Positions 54,901 through 63,549 of a DNA stretch of 64,000 bases are shown in pieces; positions within the stretch are counted from its first letter, which is position 1; the number at the start of each line of letters is the position of its first letter. The notes beneath the pieces were generated by a model. The model saw only the letters and a program-made list of their open reading frames with translations, was not told the origin of the DNA and did not search any database. The DNA is taken from the NCBI GenBank assembly GCA_947184155.2, contig CAMXCT020001705.1:62001-126000 (forward strand). The letters are read 5' to 3'. This stretch comes from Cladocopium goreaui (Eukaryota; Sar; Dinophyceae; Suessiales; Symbiodiniaceae). Both the position numbers and the translations under genes were made by a program.

Positions 54901-57323
54901 ATAATGCAGAACCCATGGTAACTCCACATGCCGAACACACCAATGTTGAATACTTAGGGGATGAACACCGCTGCAGCATCTGTTTGGAAGAATATAATGC
55001 AGGAGAACAACTGGTGCGATTGACCTGCAGGCATACCTTCCATGAAAATTGTTGGACTGAAGTTCTTTTGAGGGAAGAAAATCCAACATGCCCATGCTGC
55101 CGTGGTGGGGGACATGTAGTTGCACATTATCGCTACATCGCACCCACATCTCCAAGAGCAGATCAACATGATGAGTTTAGGACACCATATGGGACCCCCA
55201 CTTTTCCATGGTGGCCAGATGCTCCAGAAGCTGCTGGAGCCGCCACAACCTACCACTCATCCACCCAAGTGCCTGGTCACCAATCAATTGTAGTTGATCC
55301 CGGGGCATGGACCAATCTAGCAGGTCAGCAATGGGCTGAACGCCAAGCCACAGCCGCGCGGAATGCGGGCTTGAGGTCGACGCGTAAGTCTATGACTAAT
55401 CCAATGGCTGTCAGGGGAGTAGGACAGGGTACTCAAAGCTGTACGCATGTTGCCACATTGCCGATAGCAATACCCAACATCATCCACCCCCGATCTCAAC
55501 CGGAAGAAGGTGATGGTCCATTGGTTAGGGGCGAATCTGTATCATTCAACTTCGAAACCCCCATGGTAGAAGGGGAGGGCCGTGACCTCCCGGCACTACT
55601 TGGCTTGAGGAGCATGAGCAATCACAACGCCGTGCTGGAAATGGCACCTGGCAGGGAAATGCTCACCCTCACAGCCACGGGTAGCTATACCATTAGCTGG
55701 GGTTCGGACGCGATCCACATTCCACTTGAGAGGGCTCCCAGTGGACATCTTGTATTTAGGACTGACGCATTCCAGAGCATTCCCAGGAGAGGTGGTGGTT
55801 TACCCCCAACGGTCTATGGGTTATATAGCCATATGAATCGTCAGTACCAAGAAACTCCAGATGTTCCCATTGGCGTAGCCCCAAGTGATAATCCGTACGC
55901 AGATGTCCCCGAAACCCGAGCAGAAGCACCTGCCAGATCATCCACAGAAGCCCCAGCCAGGAGTGCAACACGAACTGGACAACCATCTCCAGTATCACCA
56001 TCACCAACCCCATCACCTGCATCACCATCACCACTGCCAAAGACAGGACAACCACCATCAGAACCACCTCCAGCACCAAGACCAACACCAACACCTGCAC
56101 CACCATCACCAATACCAAAGGCAGAACCACCATCAGCAGAACCAGCTCAACCATCGATGCCAACACCAACAGAGAGTACAACATTTCCACCAGCACCACC
56201 ACCTGAAGCGACTGTAGCAGCAGTTCCAACATACCTAACACCACAGGCAACAGTGATGACAGCAACAACAGAACCAGACACAGCCAAAGCAACGACTCCG
56301 ATCAAGGCCATGCCGGCGAAACTTGGTGAGCCTGCAGCAGCAGCACCAACAACCACCATACCAACACCCACACAACCAGCAAAAGCAGCAACGCCAACCA
56401 TCGCAACAACAGCACCTGCAAAACCGCCGACACCAACACCATCACAACCACCACATCCAATTCCGGCGACGCCATCGCAACATCATCCACCACCAGCGAA
56501 GCCAGCGGCAACAGCAACTCCCGAACAATCAATGCCAGCACGACCACTAGCACCAACACCATCATCACAACCAAAACTACCAATGGCAAAAGCCCCAGGA
56601 CCTATCAACAGACCAAGATCGCCTGCTGACACCCCTGCCAAGGCAGTTGCGGAGGCAGAAACGGGAGCAATGCCGACACGGTCAGAACCATCCAGAACTA
56701 CAACTACCACACCTGGCCCCAAAGCCACCACTGAGAGAACATGGCGCGGGGCAGGTAAGGCCGCTACATCTCATTCACAGCCAACACCAGGAGCAAAGGA
56801 GTCAACATCAAAACCATCAACACCAGCCACAAGAACAAGGAGAACCACTGACACTGCTACAGCGACAACATCACATTCATCACCGCGCATCGCGCCCAGT
56901 AAATCACCATCACCTGTAAGGTCACCCTCCAGTGGCACTGACGTGGCAGCAAAGGCCAAAGCACTGAGGCGACTTCCTCGCCCAGTGCCTAAGGGACCGC
57001 CACGGGGGTCGGTGGGAGCCGCTGTTACCGGCGCAACGCCGGCCAGCAAGGCCCCACCTCCGAAGGCCCCGGAGCCTGGGGTGACCATGAGTGTGGGGAT
57101 TGAAGGCCTATCGATGCCGGTAGAGGTACCTACCCCAACAGTCCCTATTAATTTAGCCGGACCTCCAAAAACGATTCCACCTAGACCTGGGGCCCCTAAT
57201 GAATCAGGAACAATGCTAAAGGAACCCCCAGCAGAGCCATCCTCATCCATGAGGGCACCAGTGACACCACCAAAAGAGCCCTCTGGACCCCCACCAATGC
57301 CGAAGGAACTAAAGCTAGGGTAA
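51933..57323 (+). CDS. gag: Retrotransposon ORF1: gag-like protein with CCHC knuckle, RING-H2 finger and protease-like motif
   Basis: I chose the ATG at 51933 (1796 aa); the frame is open slightly further up from a TTG at 51921. In order: a hydrophobic N-terminus like a signal peptide (MFTAVLKLCAVLVVALVGSF); a basic region; a second hydrophobic stretch near residues 205-225; a helical capsid-like region around 240-420; Gly/Lys-rich basic sequence; a CCHC knuckle at 625-638 (CHECGSEEHLVAKC) for RNA packaging; a Gln/Asn/Pro-rich linker; a full RING-H2 finger at 1014-1056 (C-x2-C-x14-C-x-H-x2-H-x2-C...C-x2-C); a protease-like site IVVDPGAWTNLAG around Asp1122 with a later ALLGLRSM segment; and a Pro/Thr/Ala-rich tail of about 450 residues. 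Copia elements usually carry protease in pol. Asp-Pro-Gly in place of Asp-Ser/Thr-Gly is unusual, so protease activity is inferred, not certain. Confidence 0.9.
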   Translation: MFTAVLKLCAVLVVALVGSFSASTGLVIKSRNTSALVIQSSAVGAGSISVTTHWYAASNGRKAPVQARSEGEYKPSLVNGDLWRQELNSTLVRLHHSRRKFKMNPRDQRRAELLRRRLRRQQRSVLERMLSMYDSKLKHLKSRHKELCELVYGKDAAIRSRNHCMTGSKAGNRKVKSPEAHDNSGSMTAGRRDGRSLSDSTLVLAAGGGLSTCALVACMVPGRSSHPRLPPAWSPEMEHQYSFSTWSRDILIWSIATDGDASRKAASVISQLQGSAREFSRTLPPQTILTGGTVNGTQTDPLTFLMYQLSTRFARLGEEVRLGAVGDLLSFGRESNERIDTLLTRFDTTRMRAAETGGLALSYAGLSWLLIRAVGVSDSQLIQLLQPLGGALPADEQQFTELKGAIRRMGRIIENAPGNMSNMLRGRQQPTHNYHIQDDHSWNENVPTSQYDHPSSSWHDHSSWQSQWQSSEAYPTYTQPHDPYVYLSDGQGDSGTDTDTSSDYGDESWPAAEGATANEQAAEPYWAYSRAKARWRSFMGKPTRKARRFARRAINKGGKGGKTKYGKSKGKIINTSSYLSELNESQLMEIFPAFRAKGGKKGAGSGKGKGRKGNPRGPDGRRMKCHECGSEEHLVAKCPRRAAAGDTSQNLFVDLDTVDQIPPGVITSTTVLMVNEVDVNVGQESGTDHWSTVSGGPPSNASTLPAVPQDPWANSDPWRRYHESRTGRQVVGGIVNPMPPLPRTTRTVDMADQSLYMQSVFNGLNGLMHPTTEPRSFGPPLMNQFTHNTPLATNPMNNPPQNNPTNPQGRNVNNEPFSQQPVAESTTIQEPYVAQNMQPPPMQLPQVQRHEVSQHPLIVGPGEIPTVILRHPAPELPEWASMPEFNFLQGTAAEVHAPTYHPIVSENAISTLDPIRSQVVGDFHQASQLREVPIASRTSGQVSEPAFNHPQVRALHHQHRTMMTLQEMRNRGSEGSRSEVNPAPTAVPSNNAEPMVTPHAEHTNVEYLGDEHRCSICLEEYNAGEQLVRLTCRHTFHENCWTEVLLREENPTCPCCRGGGHVVAHYRYIAPTSPRADQHDEFRTPYGTPTFPWWPDAPEAAGAATTYHSSTQVPGHQSIVVDPGAWTNLAGQQWAERQATAARNAGLRSTRKSMTNPMAVRGVGQGTQSCTHVATLPIAIPNIIHPRSQPEEGDGPLVRGESVSFNFETPMVEGEGRDLPALLGLRSMSNHNAVLEMAPGREMLTLTATGSYTISWGSDAIHIPLERAPSGHLVFRTDAFQSIPRRGGGLPPTVYGLYSHMNRQYQETPDVPIGVAPSDNPYADVPETRAEAPARSSTEAPARSATRTGQPSPVSPSPTPSPASPSPLPKTGQPPSEPPPAPRPTPTPAPPSPIPKAEPPSAEPAQPSMPTPTESTTFPPAPPPEATVAAVPTYLTPQATVMTATTEPDTAKATTPIKAMPAKLGEPAAAAPTTTIPTPTQPAKAATPTIATTAPAKPPTPTPSQPPHPIPATPSQHHPPPAKPAATATPEQSMPARPLAPTPSSQPKLPMAKAPGPINRPRSPADTPAKAVAEAETGAMPTRSEPSRTTTTTPGPKATTERTWRGAGKAATSHSQPTPGAKESTSKPSTPATRTRRTTDTATATTSHSSPRIAPSKSPSPVRSPSSGTDVAAKAKALRRLPRPVPKGPPRGSVGAAVTGATPASKAPPPKAPEPGVTMSVGIEGLSMPVEVPTPTVPINLAGPPKTIPPRPGAPNESGTMLKEPPAEPSSSMRAPVTPPKEPSGPPPMPKELKLG

Positions 57324-57390
57324 GAATTGGATGGGGTGAAGGTGAAGTCAGAATGACGTCCGAAGTAAGATCAATGAGACCGCGGGGTAG

Positions 57391-60300
57391 GGACCAGTAA
57401 CTCCACATGCATACCTGGCAGAAGATGATCTATTCCAACCACCGACCAAGGCCCTGATTCTGGACGAACATCATGATGTATCAGCCTATTTCCAACGACA
57501 CCAATATGAAGTAGATGTTATTGACCCTCGGACTATCTTGTATACCAAACATCAAGCCCCGAAGAACATCAGACTCGGTCACTACAAATTTGTTTGGATA
57601 AATGCCCCCATTCGAGGTAAGCACATCCCCCCTGATAAATATAGTGCTTGTTTAGAAGAGGTGAGGCAGTTGCTTTTAGCATCCGAGGAGTCAAACACCT
57701 TCTGTGTCCTGATTGGAGCTTTCGGCGGAATTTGGAGACATCCCGGCATTGAACAAGTTGCCAAGACCGAACACTGGAAGAAGTGCTACCATAGATTATG
57801 CCATTTCAGTTTGAAAGTAGATCACTCCTCCAAGCATCCGTCCAGTGCGTGCATTGTGACCTTGTCATTTGGTCTGCCGTCCATTGTTAGTCACTCATGT
57901 AAGTGTGAAGTGAACACTCATTACATGGACTGGTTAAAAGAATACTGTGACAAGCAGCGATGCGATGCCATGCGCTCCATATCTTTAGTCGTGCTCAAAG
58001 AATCTGCATCCGAGATGACGATTGATCCCAAGGGTGAGGTGTGCACTTCGACTTCACAGGGAACACCCGACTTGCACGGTACAGACCAGCCGGTCGGCCG
58101 TGAAATCGATGAACATATAAGAGAGGATCAACAGGATGCATATCCCACTTGGCAGAAAATTCAGCAGAAAGAAAAGGAGAAGAAGCTTAAAGCTGAGGGT
58201 AAACATAATCCTAAGAAACGCAAGTTCGTCATTGAAGATCACCACGACGACTGCGGTAATGATCTTAGTGGATTAGGCCCCCATGTAATGGAAGAGGATA
58301 ACTTAGCCCCCCAAGATTTAGCCCTTTTCTTAATGACCAATCATGCCAATTCCAGAGTGCGCCAAACTGAATCACTCGAGCATGCATTGATTCAAGCCAA
58401 TGCCGACTCGTCACCTTTAGATGTCATTGAGATTTGCGGTGGTGAAGCCAGATGCACCACAGTAGCCATCCGCAGAGGACTGAGAGCTGGAGACAACTTT
58501 GACATCATCTGTTCATGTGACTTGAATGATGAATCCAATCAAAACAAAGTCATCAAGTATATAAAGGAATCCAAACCATTGGTTACTATCATGGCACCCA
58601 CGTGCACACCTTATGGACCCATGTCAAACATGGTTAAACATGTCAATTGGGAGTCATGGAAAAGAAGTTTGGATTACGCACGACCTCATGGAAAATTTTG
58701 TGGACGTGTTGCATTACTTGTTGAAAAGATGGGTTTATTCTTTATAACAGAACAACCACATCCATCAAAACTTTGGGAAGAATCCGAATGGCAAGAAGTA
58801 TTGGAATTGTCTACTACTGTCAGTATCGTGATTCACCAGTGTATGACAGGCCAAAAAGGCCCTGATGGTGGACCAGCTAAGAAACCCACGAGATTCATCG
58901 CCAATCATAGGGCTCTACTAGAACCATTGACTAAGTATGTTTGTGACGGAAGTCATGAACATGAACTACTCGAAGGAGGGAAAGCTAGCCATTGCAAACT
59001 ATGGACATGGAAACTAGCAACATCTATAGTAGACGGAATAACCAACCTTCGAGAACTGGTCAGCTCTAGGGAGTATGCCTATCCAACTATCGGCACGAGC
59101 ACTGATGCATCCGAGCCAAGTAGTGAACCCGCTGACAATCCAGATAAGAGACCAGCAGTTTGCCCAGGATGTAAAGGACATCTAAATAGGAATGATCCAA
59201 GGCACGCTCGTGATCCTGACACCTGTAAATATCCTTTAGATGCCCCCGTAATATGGACATGTCCTGGATGTAAGAAAATGAAACCTGCTGGTGACAGTTC
59301 ACATACTTATGCCCAAGGTGAGTGCAAACACATGACCATAGCTCACCGTAAGGGCATTCATCGAAAAGGCCACCATCCCAGAGAACCAGCCAAGCGGGCT
59401 GATGAACTTCCGGTTCAAGACTCTCAGGCCCAACTGCCTGATGGAACCGATTTGGGAGCCGGTGAAGGAGCTGCTAGTAGTTCAGCCGTAGGGGCAGCAC
59501 CTCCAGTAGAAGATAGGATTGTCCCCTACAACCCAGATGACGGCGAACCTGCCGAGAGCAGACTCCGCGGCCCTTATCGAAAGTTCCGGGATGCGGCCGC
59601 AGGTAGTGAACATCCATCTGACTGGTCCAGATTTGATGTCACTCATAGTCTAAAAGACTTGAGAAGTAGCCATGAACCAACTATTATTCGAACACTCAGG
59701 AAGCTGCATTCAAGATGGTGGCATGCAGGCCCCACCAACATGACCAGCGTTTTAAGAAATGCAGGCATACCTGAAGAAGTCATAAGCTACATTCCTGACA
59801 TCATTTCAACTTGCCGTGAGTGCCGCAAGTGGGCACCGAAAGCCAAAGATACTCAACCCTCTGTCTCTTTGGCCATGAATTTCAACGAAGTAGTAGAAAC
59901 CGATTTGTTGTTCTATCGAGAATTTGTTGTACATCATTTCATTTGCAGAGCGACCAGATGGCATGTTGCTGTGGAAACTCCTAACAAAACAGAAGATCAA
60001 TTAATCACCAATTTCCACACAGCATGGGTATCCATCTTTGGCCCACCTCAACAGCTTGTCACCGACAGTGAGGCTGGTTTGACTTCATCCAGTGCTGAAG
60101 CAAGATTGAAACGTATGGGTGTAGTCTTAAAGGTAAGAGGTAAGGACCAACACGCTCGGTACATTGAAAGGAGAGGAGCGATCTTAAGACACGCGATGCA
60201 TGTGATGGAATCCCAAGCCATAAGAGAAGGTATTGACATCAACTTCCCATCATTACTTGCCAATAGCGTCTTTATGGGTAACGCACTAACACATGTAGGA

Positions 60301-63300
60301 GGAGTTACACCCTACCAAGTAGTGATGGGAAGACAGCCAGCTTGCCTTCCGCCAATCACTGACAATGCCGGCTTGGAAGAGAGAGTTGATGCTCGCATCC
60401 GCGAACTTGCATTGCAGTCTATGGTTTCAGCCACGAGTGCATCTCGTATCAAAAGAGCTCTGGGGTCCAAAACTGCCTTGTCGGGAGAAAACCGTTTTGC
60501 AAAAGGAGACTTGGTAGAGTTATACCGAACGCCCCCGAGCAAAGACATGAGTGGCTGGACCGGTCCATATGAAGTCGTAGAGTGTGTAGCCGCAGATGGC
60601 ATTGTAGCTCTTAAAATAAATGGACAGACCAGACCATATCGCCTCCAGGATGTACGCCCAGCACAATACTATGCAACAGTTTCTCTTTACGGACACACCA
60701 ATGCGGATATCTGCTTGAATGCCATGGAATACATCCACCAATTTTTGAATGAACTCCCTGATGGCCGTGTTGAAGTTTTTGGGTATGTAAATGACAGACT
60801 GACAAGAACCACCAAACGATGGCCCAAAATTTCAAAAGCACTAGAGTTCATCATAACCAATTCCCTCCAGATGGATGATATTTGCACTGTAAGAATTGGA
60901 CATAAAATCAAACAGCTGCAAGATCTGACAGACAGATACCGCAATGTGATTTTCAATTGGAACATGAACAACCCAGATGCAATGCTCATACATGTTGCCG
61001 ATCATCCAAGACAAAACATCAACAAAATCTTTGGTCCACAGGAGTCCTTCGTGGCAACCATGCAGTGTTTCATGCTAGACAGAGATGTCGGAATGACACT
61101 TGATGATTTCGAGGAGAAAGTGCTGGACCGTCCGTCGGCTATGGCGCATCTCGATCGAGAGATCGAGGTGGGTCGTAGTGATGGGCGGCTCAGTACGATC
61201 GCTGAGGAATCTCAAGTTAGCATTGACTCTCCCGAGGTTGAAGCATTGTATATACAACACTTCGAAGGTGCTCCCAAAGAAATCCAAAGTGACCTCAAGG
61301 AGCTGTGCTGGGTAGTTCTCAACGAACCGGTAGATGAAGTATCAGATGTGGAGATTAAAGATGATTGGTGTTATTTCTCAAGTCCAGACAACCATAATGA
61401 TTGGGATTCAATACCACCAACAGTTAGTCCAGATTTCGACGAATATGATCACACTTTTGAGTTTGATGAAAATGAACCATTCCTTGAAGTGTTGATCTCA
61501 GAGAACATCACTGAATGCTTCCAAGACAGTCGCGATGTGTCTAAACCCAACTTAATGAAAGTATTCCTTAATGCAGAAGCCAAGAAAGAAGTCATCGAGA
61601 GAGATACGGACTTGCTCACTACTAAGGAATTAATTGACCATCGCAAGGAAGTTGATGAAGCAACCGTTAAAGAGTATGATGAAACCTGGCATAAATATGG
61701 TTGTTTTGAACGAATCCCCAAAAAGAAGTGTAAAGTTCTGATCGACGCCAAGCTAGTTTCTAAGTGGAAGTATGTAGACGGGAAGCGCATCATCAGGATG
61801 CGATTGGCCTTGCGAGGGTTCAAGGAACCGCAAACCGAAGATGAAGTGAACTTCTCGGCCACTGCGCAAAGAACATCCCAAAAGATCCTGGCTAGTGAAG
61901 CAGCCTGCCACAAAGATTGGAGCTTTGTCGCTGTGGACATAAGCAAAGCATTTCTGCAAGGGCTTACCTTTTCCGAGATGAACAAGTTGAATGGAGAGCC
62001 CGAGAAGCACATAAGCTTTACCGTCCCGGCAGGAACAGCCAAACATCTCAGACGGATCCCAGGATATGAAGATTTTGATGAGCGAACGGAAGCTCTCAAA
62101 TGCTTGAAGCCTGGCACTGGCTGTAGAGACGCTCCCAGAGCATTCAACTTGAGGCTAATCAACATCCTCAAGGAATTAGGGTTCCGAGCATCTTTGTATG
62201 ACCCCCAATTGTTAATGTTACATAAGAAAGGAACCCTAGTCTTAGCCATAACCGTCCATGTAGATGATATTAAAATGGCAGGTATGAAATCAGAAATAGA
62301 CTCTTTGGTTAAAACTCTGGAAGGGCACTTTGGGAAATTGACGTATCAAGAAAGTGAATTTACAAACTGTGGTATTTGTCATAAAAGACTCCCAGATGGA
62401 ACCATCACTCTTGATCAGACAGAATATCTTAGTGCATTAAAACCTATAAACCCAAAACACTATGCCAATCTCCAGAAGGACGCACAATGCCCCAAGCACC
62501 TCAGAGCGCTGTATTGGAGCTTGTTAGGAGCCGTTGCCTATTCCGCCCTAACACAGGCGTGGGTCTTAGTCTATATAATTTCTCTCCAACGTGTAACTCA
62601 GAACCCCACTGTTACACATGTCAAGAGACTGAATGCACTCACCCGAGAGCTTCAACGTCGTCCCCAGAAATTAGAGTATAGCTCAATGACTTGTAACAGG
62701 GTTGTTGAGCTATATTCTGATTCAGCATTCTCCAGAGAAAATGATAAGGGATACGCTTTGAGGGGTGCAGTATATCTTCGAATGGGTACTGATGTGAGAG
62801 GTGTAAGGAGATGCCATTTGATTGAGGCCGTTTCTCAATCTCATAAGCTCGTGGTGCGCAGCACATTCGCCGCTGAGCTGTTGGCACTCACAGCATCCGT
62901 TGACCAAAGTTTTATAATTATAACTACCCTTCATGAAATGTGTTTCGGACCCCTTAGTCCCCAATCCAGTATAAATCTAAGAGAAAATGGTGGTTACCTC
63001 ATCGAACTTTATGTCTGGATAGACGCCAGGTCCGTTTTTAGTGCGGTGGAAAATGAAAACTTCAAGTACCCAACGGAAAAGTCACTACTCTCTCATATCT
63101 CATGGATCAAGCAGTTGACCATTTCTAAGATCATTACGATTTTAGGATGGGTCGACACACGCGACATGATAGCCGATGGGATGACCAAAGGTTCCATCGA
63201 TCGGTCGCAGTTAATTAATGCTATGAAGGGGTTTGTACGAAGACTACACCCCGCTGAATTCATGAAGACCAGAGGGACACGTCCTCTGGCAAACACAGAT

Positions 63301-63312
63301 ACCGAAGTTTGA
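57391..63312 (+). CDS. pol: Retrotransposon ORF2: pol with methyltransferase-like fold, integrase, reverse transcriptase and RNase H
   Basis: The frame opens at 57391, just after a TAG, and runs 1973 codons to TGA at 63310; it has no ATG before about 57925. Numbering from 57391: a Rossmann-type segment at about 340-480 with VIEICGGEARCT and MAPTCTPYGPMSN, resembling motifs I and IV of cytosine-5 methyltransferases; Cys/His clusters at about 590-665 (CPGCKGHLN and CPGCKKMKP); integrase with a HHCC-type module (LHSRWWHAG...CRECRKW, about 771-811) and catalytic D838, D892 and E926, with 33 residues between the last two; reverse transcriptase around 1430-1690 with D1516 (VDISKAFLQG) and the HVDD box at about 1624-1626; and RNase H with D1777 (ELYSDSAFS), AAELLALTA, WIDARSVFSA and LGWVDTRDMIADGMTKG. 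The frame is +1 to gag with a 67-nt gap, so how pol is translated is unclear. Confidence 0.93.
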   Translation, partial: GPVTPHAYLAEDDLFQPPTKALILDEHHDVSAYFQRHQYEVDVIDPRTILYTKHQAPKNIRLGHYKFVWINAPIRGKHIPPDKYSACLEEVRQLLLASEESNTFCVLIGAFGGIWRHPGIEQVAKTEHWKKCYHRLCHFSLKVDHSSKHPSSACIVTLSFGLPSIVSHSCKCEVNTHYMDWLKEYCDKQRCDAMRSISLVVLKESASEMTIDPKGEVCTSTSQGTPDLHGTDQPVGREIDEHIREDQQDAYPTWQKIQQKEKEKKLKAEGKHNPKKRKFVIEDHHDDCGNDLSGLGPHVMEEDNLAPQDLALFLMTNHANSRVRQTESLEHALIQANADSSPLDVIEICGGEARCTTVAIRRGLRAGDNFDIICSCDLNDESNQNKVIKYIKESKPLVTIMAPTCTPYGPMSNMVKHVNWESWKRSLDYARPHGKFCGRVALLVEKMGLFFITEQPHPSKLWEESEWQEVLELSTTVSIVIHQCMTGQKGPDGGPAKKPTRFIANHRALLEPLTKYVCDGSHEHELLEGGKASHCKLWTWKLATSIVDGITNLRELVSSREYAYPTIGTSTDASEPSSEPADNPDKRPAVCPGCKGHLNRNDPRHARDPDTCKYPLDAPVIWTCPGCKKMKPAGDSSHTYAQGECKHMTIAHRKGIHRKGHHPREPAKRADELPVQDSQAQLPDGTDLGAGEGAASSSAVGAAPPVEDRIVPYNPDDGEPAESRLRGPYRKFRDAAAGSEHPSDWSRFDVTHSLKDLRSSHEPTIIRTLRKLHSRWWHAGPTNMTSVLRNAGIPEEVISYIPDIISTCRECRKWAPKAKDTQPSVSLAMNFNEVVETDLLFYREFVVHHFICRATRWHVAVETPNKTEDQLITNFHTAWVSIFGPPQQLVTDSEAGLTSSSAEARLKRMGVVLKVRGKDQHARYIERRGAILRHAMHVMESQAIREGIDINFPSLLANSVFMGNALTHVGGVTPYQVVMGRQPACLPPITDNAGLEERVDARIRELALQSMVSATSASRIKRALGSKTALSGENRFAKGDLVELYRTPPSKDMSGWTGPYEVVECVAADGIVALKINGQTRPYRLQDVRPAQYYATVSLYGHTNADICLNAMEYIHQFLNELPDGRVEVFGYVNDRLTRTTKRWPKISKALEFIITNSLQMDDICTVRIGHKIKQLQDLTDRYRNVIFNWNMNNPDAMLIHVADHPRQNINKIFGPQESFVATMQCFMLDRDVGMTLDDFEEKVLDRPSAMAHLDREIEVGRSDGRLSTIAEESQVSIDSPEVEALYIQHFEGAPKEIQSDLKELCWVVLNEPVDEVSDVEIKDDWCYFSSPDNHNDWDSIPPTVSPDFDEYDHTFEFDENEPFLEVLISENITECFQDSRDVSKPNLMKVFLNAEAKKEVIERDTDLLTTKELIDHRKEVDEATVKEYDETWHKYGCFERIPKKKCKVLIDAKLVSKWKYVDGKRIIRMRLALRGFKEPQTEDEVNFSATAQRTSQKILASEAACHKDWSFVAVDISKAFLQGLTFSEMNKLNGEPEKHISFTVPAGTAKHLRRIPGYEDFDERTEALKCLKPGTGCRDAPRAFNLRLINILKELGFRASLYDPQLLMLHKKGTLVLAITVHVDDIKMAGMKSEIDSLVKTLEGHFGKLTYQESEFTNCGICHKRLPDGTITLDQTEYLSALKPINPKHYANLQKDAQCPKHLRALYWSLLGAVAYSALTQAWVLVYIISLQRVTQNPTVTHVKRLNALTRELQRRPQKLEYSSMTCNRVVELYSDSAFSRENDKGYALRGAVYLRMGTDVRGVRRCHLIEAVSQSHKLVVRSTFAAELLALTASVDQSFIIITTLHEMCFGPLSPQSSINLRENGGYLIELYVWIDARSVFSAVENENFKYPTEKSLLSHISWIKQLTISKIITILGWVDTRDMIADGMTKGSIDRSQLINAMKGFVRRLHPAEFMKTRGTRPLANTDTEV

Positions 63313-63358
63313 GCTCGAGCCAGTTACAGCATCTCACCAACTTACAGGAGAACACCCG

Positions 63359-63531
63359 ACTTGAAAGGTACATGATCTATCATACCTCAGGTTCATTGTT
63401 GTCCATGTAACTGTTCTGGCTCTAGAGCTCGATCTAGGTAAACACAAGACCTCGTCACAAGCAGTCAGAGGAAAACAGACATTTGCGGAAACAGTACTTC
63501 TTTGTCACGTTAGTTCCTCTCTTTTTCGAGT
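63359..63531 (+). repeat. 3' LTR
   Basis: 173 bp, identical to the 5' LTR except at two positions. It ends TTTTTCGAGT and is followed by GAAAT. Confidence 0.95.
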
Positions 63532-63536
63532 GAAAT
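63532..63536. repeat. Target site duplication, right copy (GAAAT)
   Basis: Matches 51642-51646. Confidence 0.93.
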
Positions 63537-63549
63537 AAAGGAATGACAG

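Larger units (their letters stand above)
51647..63531 (+). mobile_element. Intact Ty1/copia-type LTR retrotransposon, 11,885 bp
   Basis: Two 173-bp LTRs (51647-51819 and 63359-63531) in direct orientation are flanked by the 5-bp duplication GAAAT. A primer-binding site follows the left LTR. Two very long open frames fill the interior. The order integrase, reverse transcriptase, RNase H and the 'HVDD' catalytic box place it in the Ty1/copia (Pseudoviridae-like) class. The LTRs differ at only two positions (c/t in 'gctcgaYctagg' and t/c in 'gcggaaaYagtac'), so it inserted recently. Nothing in the reading frames suggests decay, so it may be an active copy. At 11.9 kb it is more than twice the usual copia length, mostly through extra domains in both ORFs. 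No clear polypurine tract is seen; 'aggagaa' at 63346 is the nearest purine run. Confidence 0.96.

Noticed and set aside
55756..57250. Minus-strand frames of 70-178 codons inside ORF1
   Set aside because: Shadows of the Pro/Thr/Ala-rich tail of gag, whose codons read as Val/Leu/Gly on the other strand.
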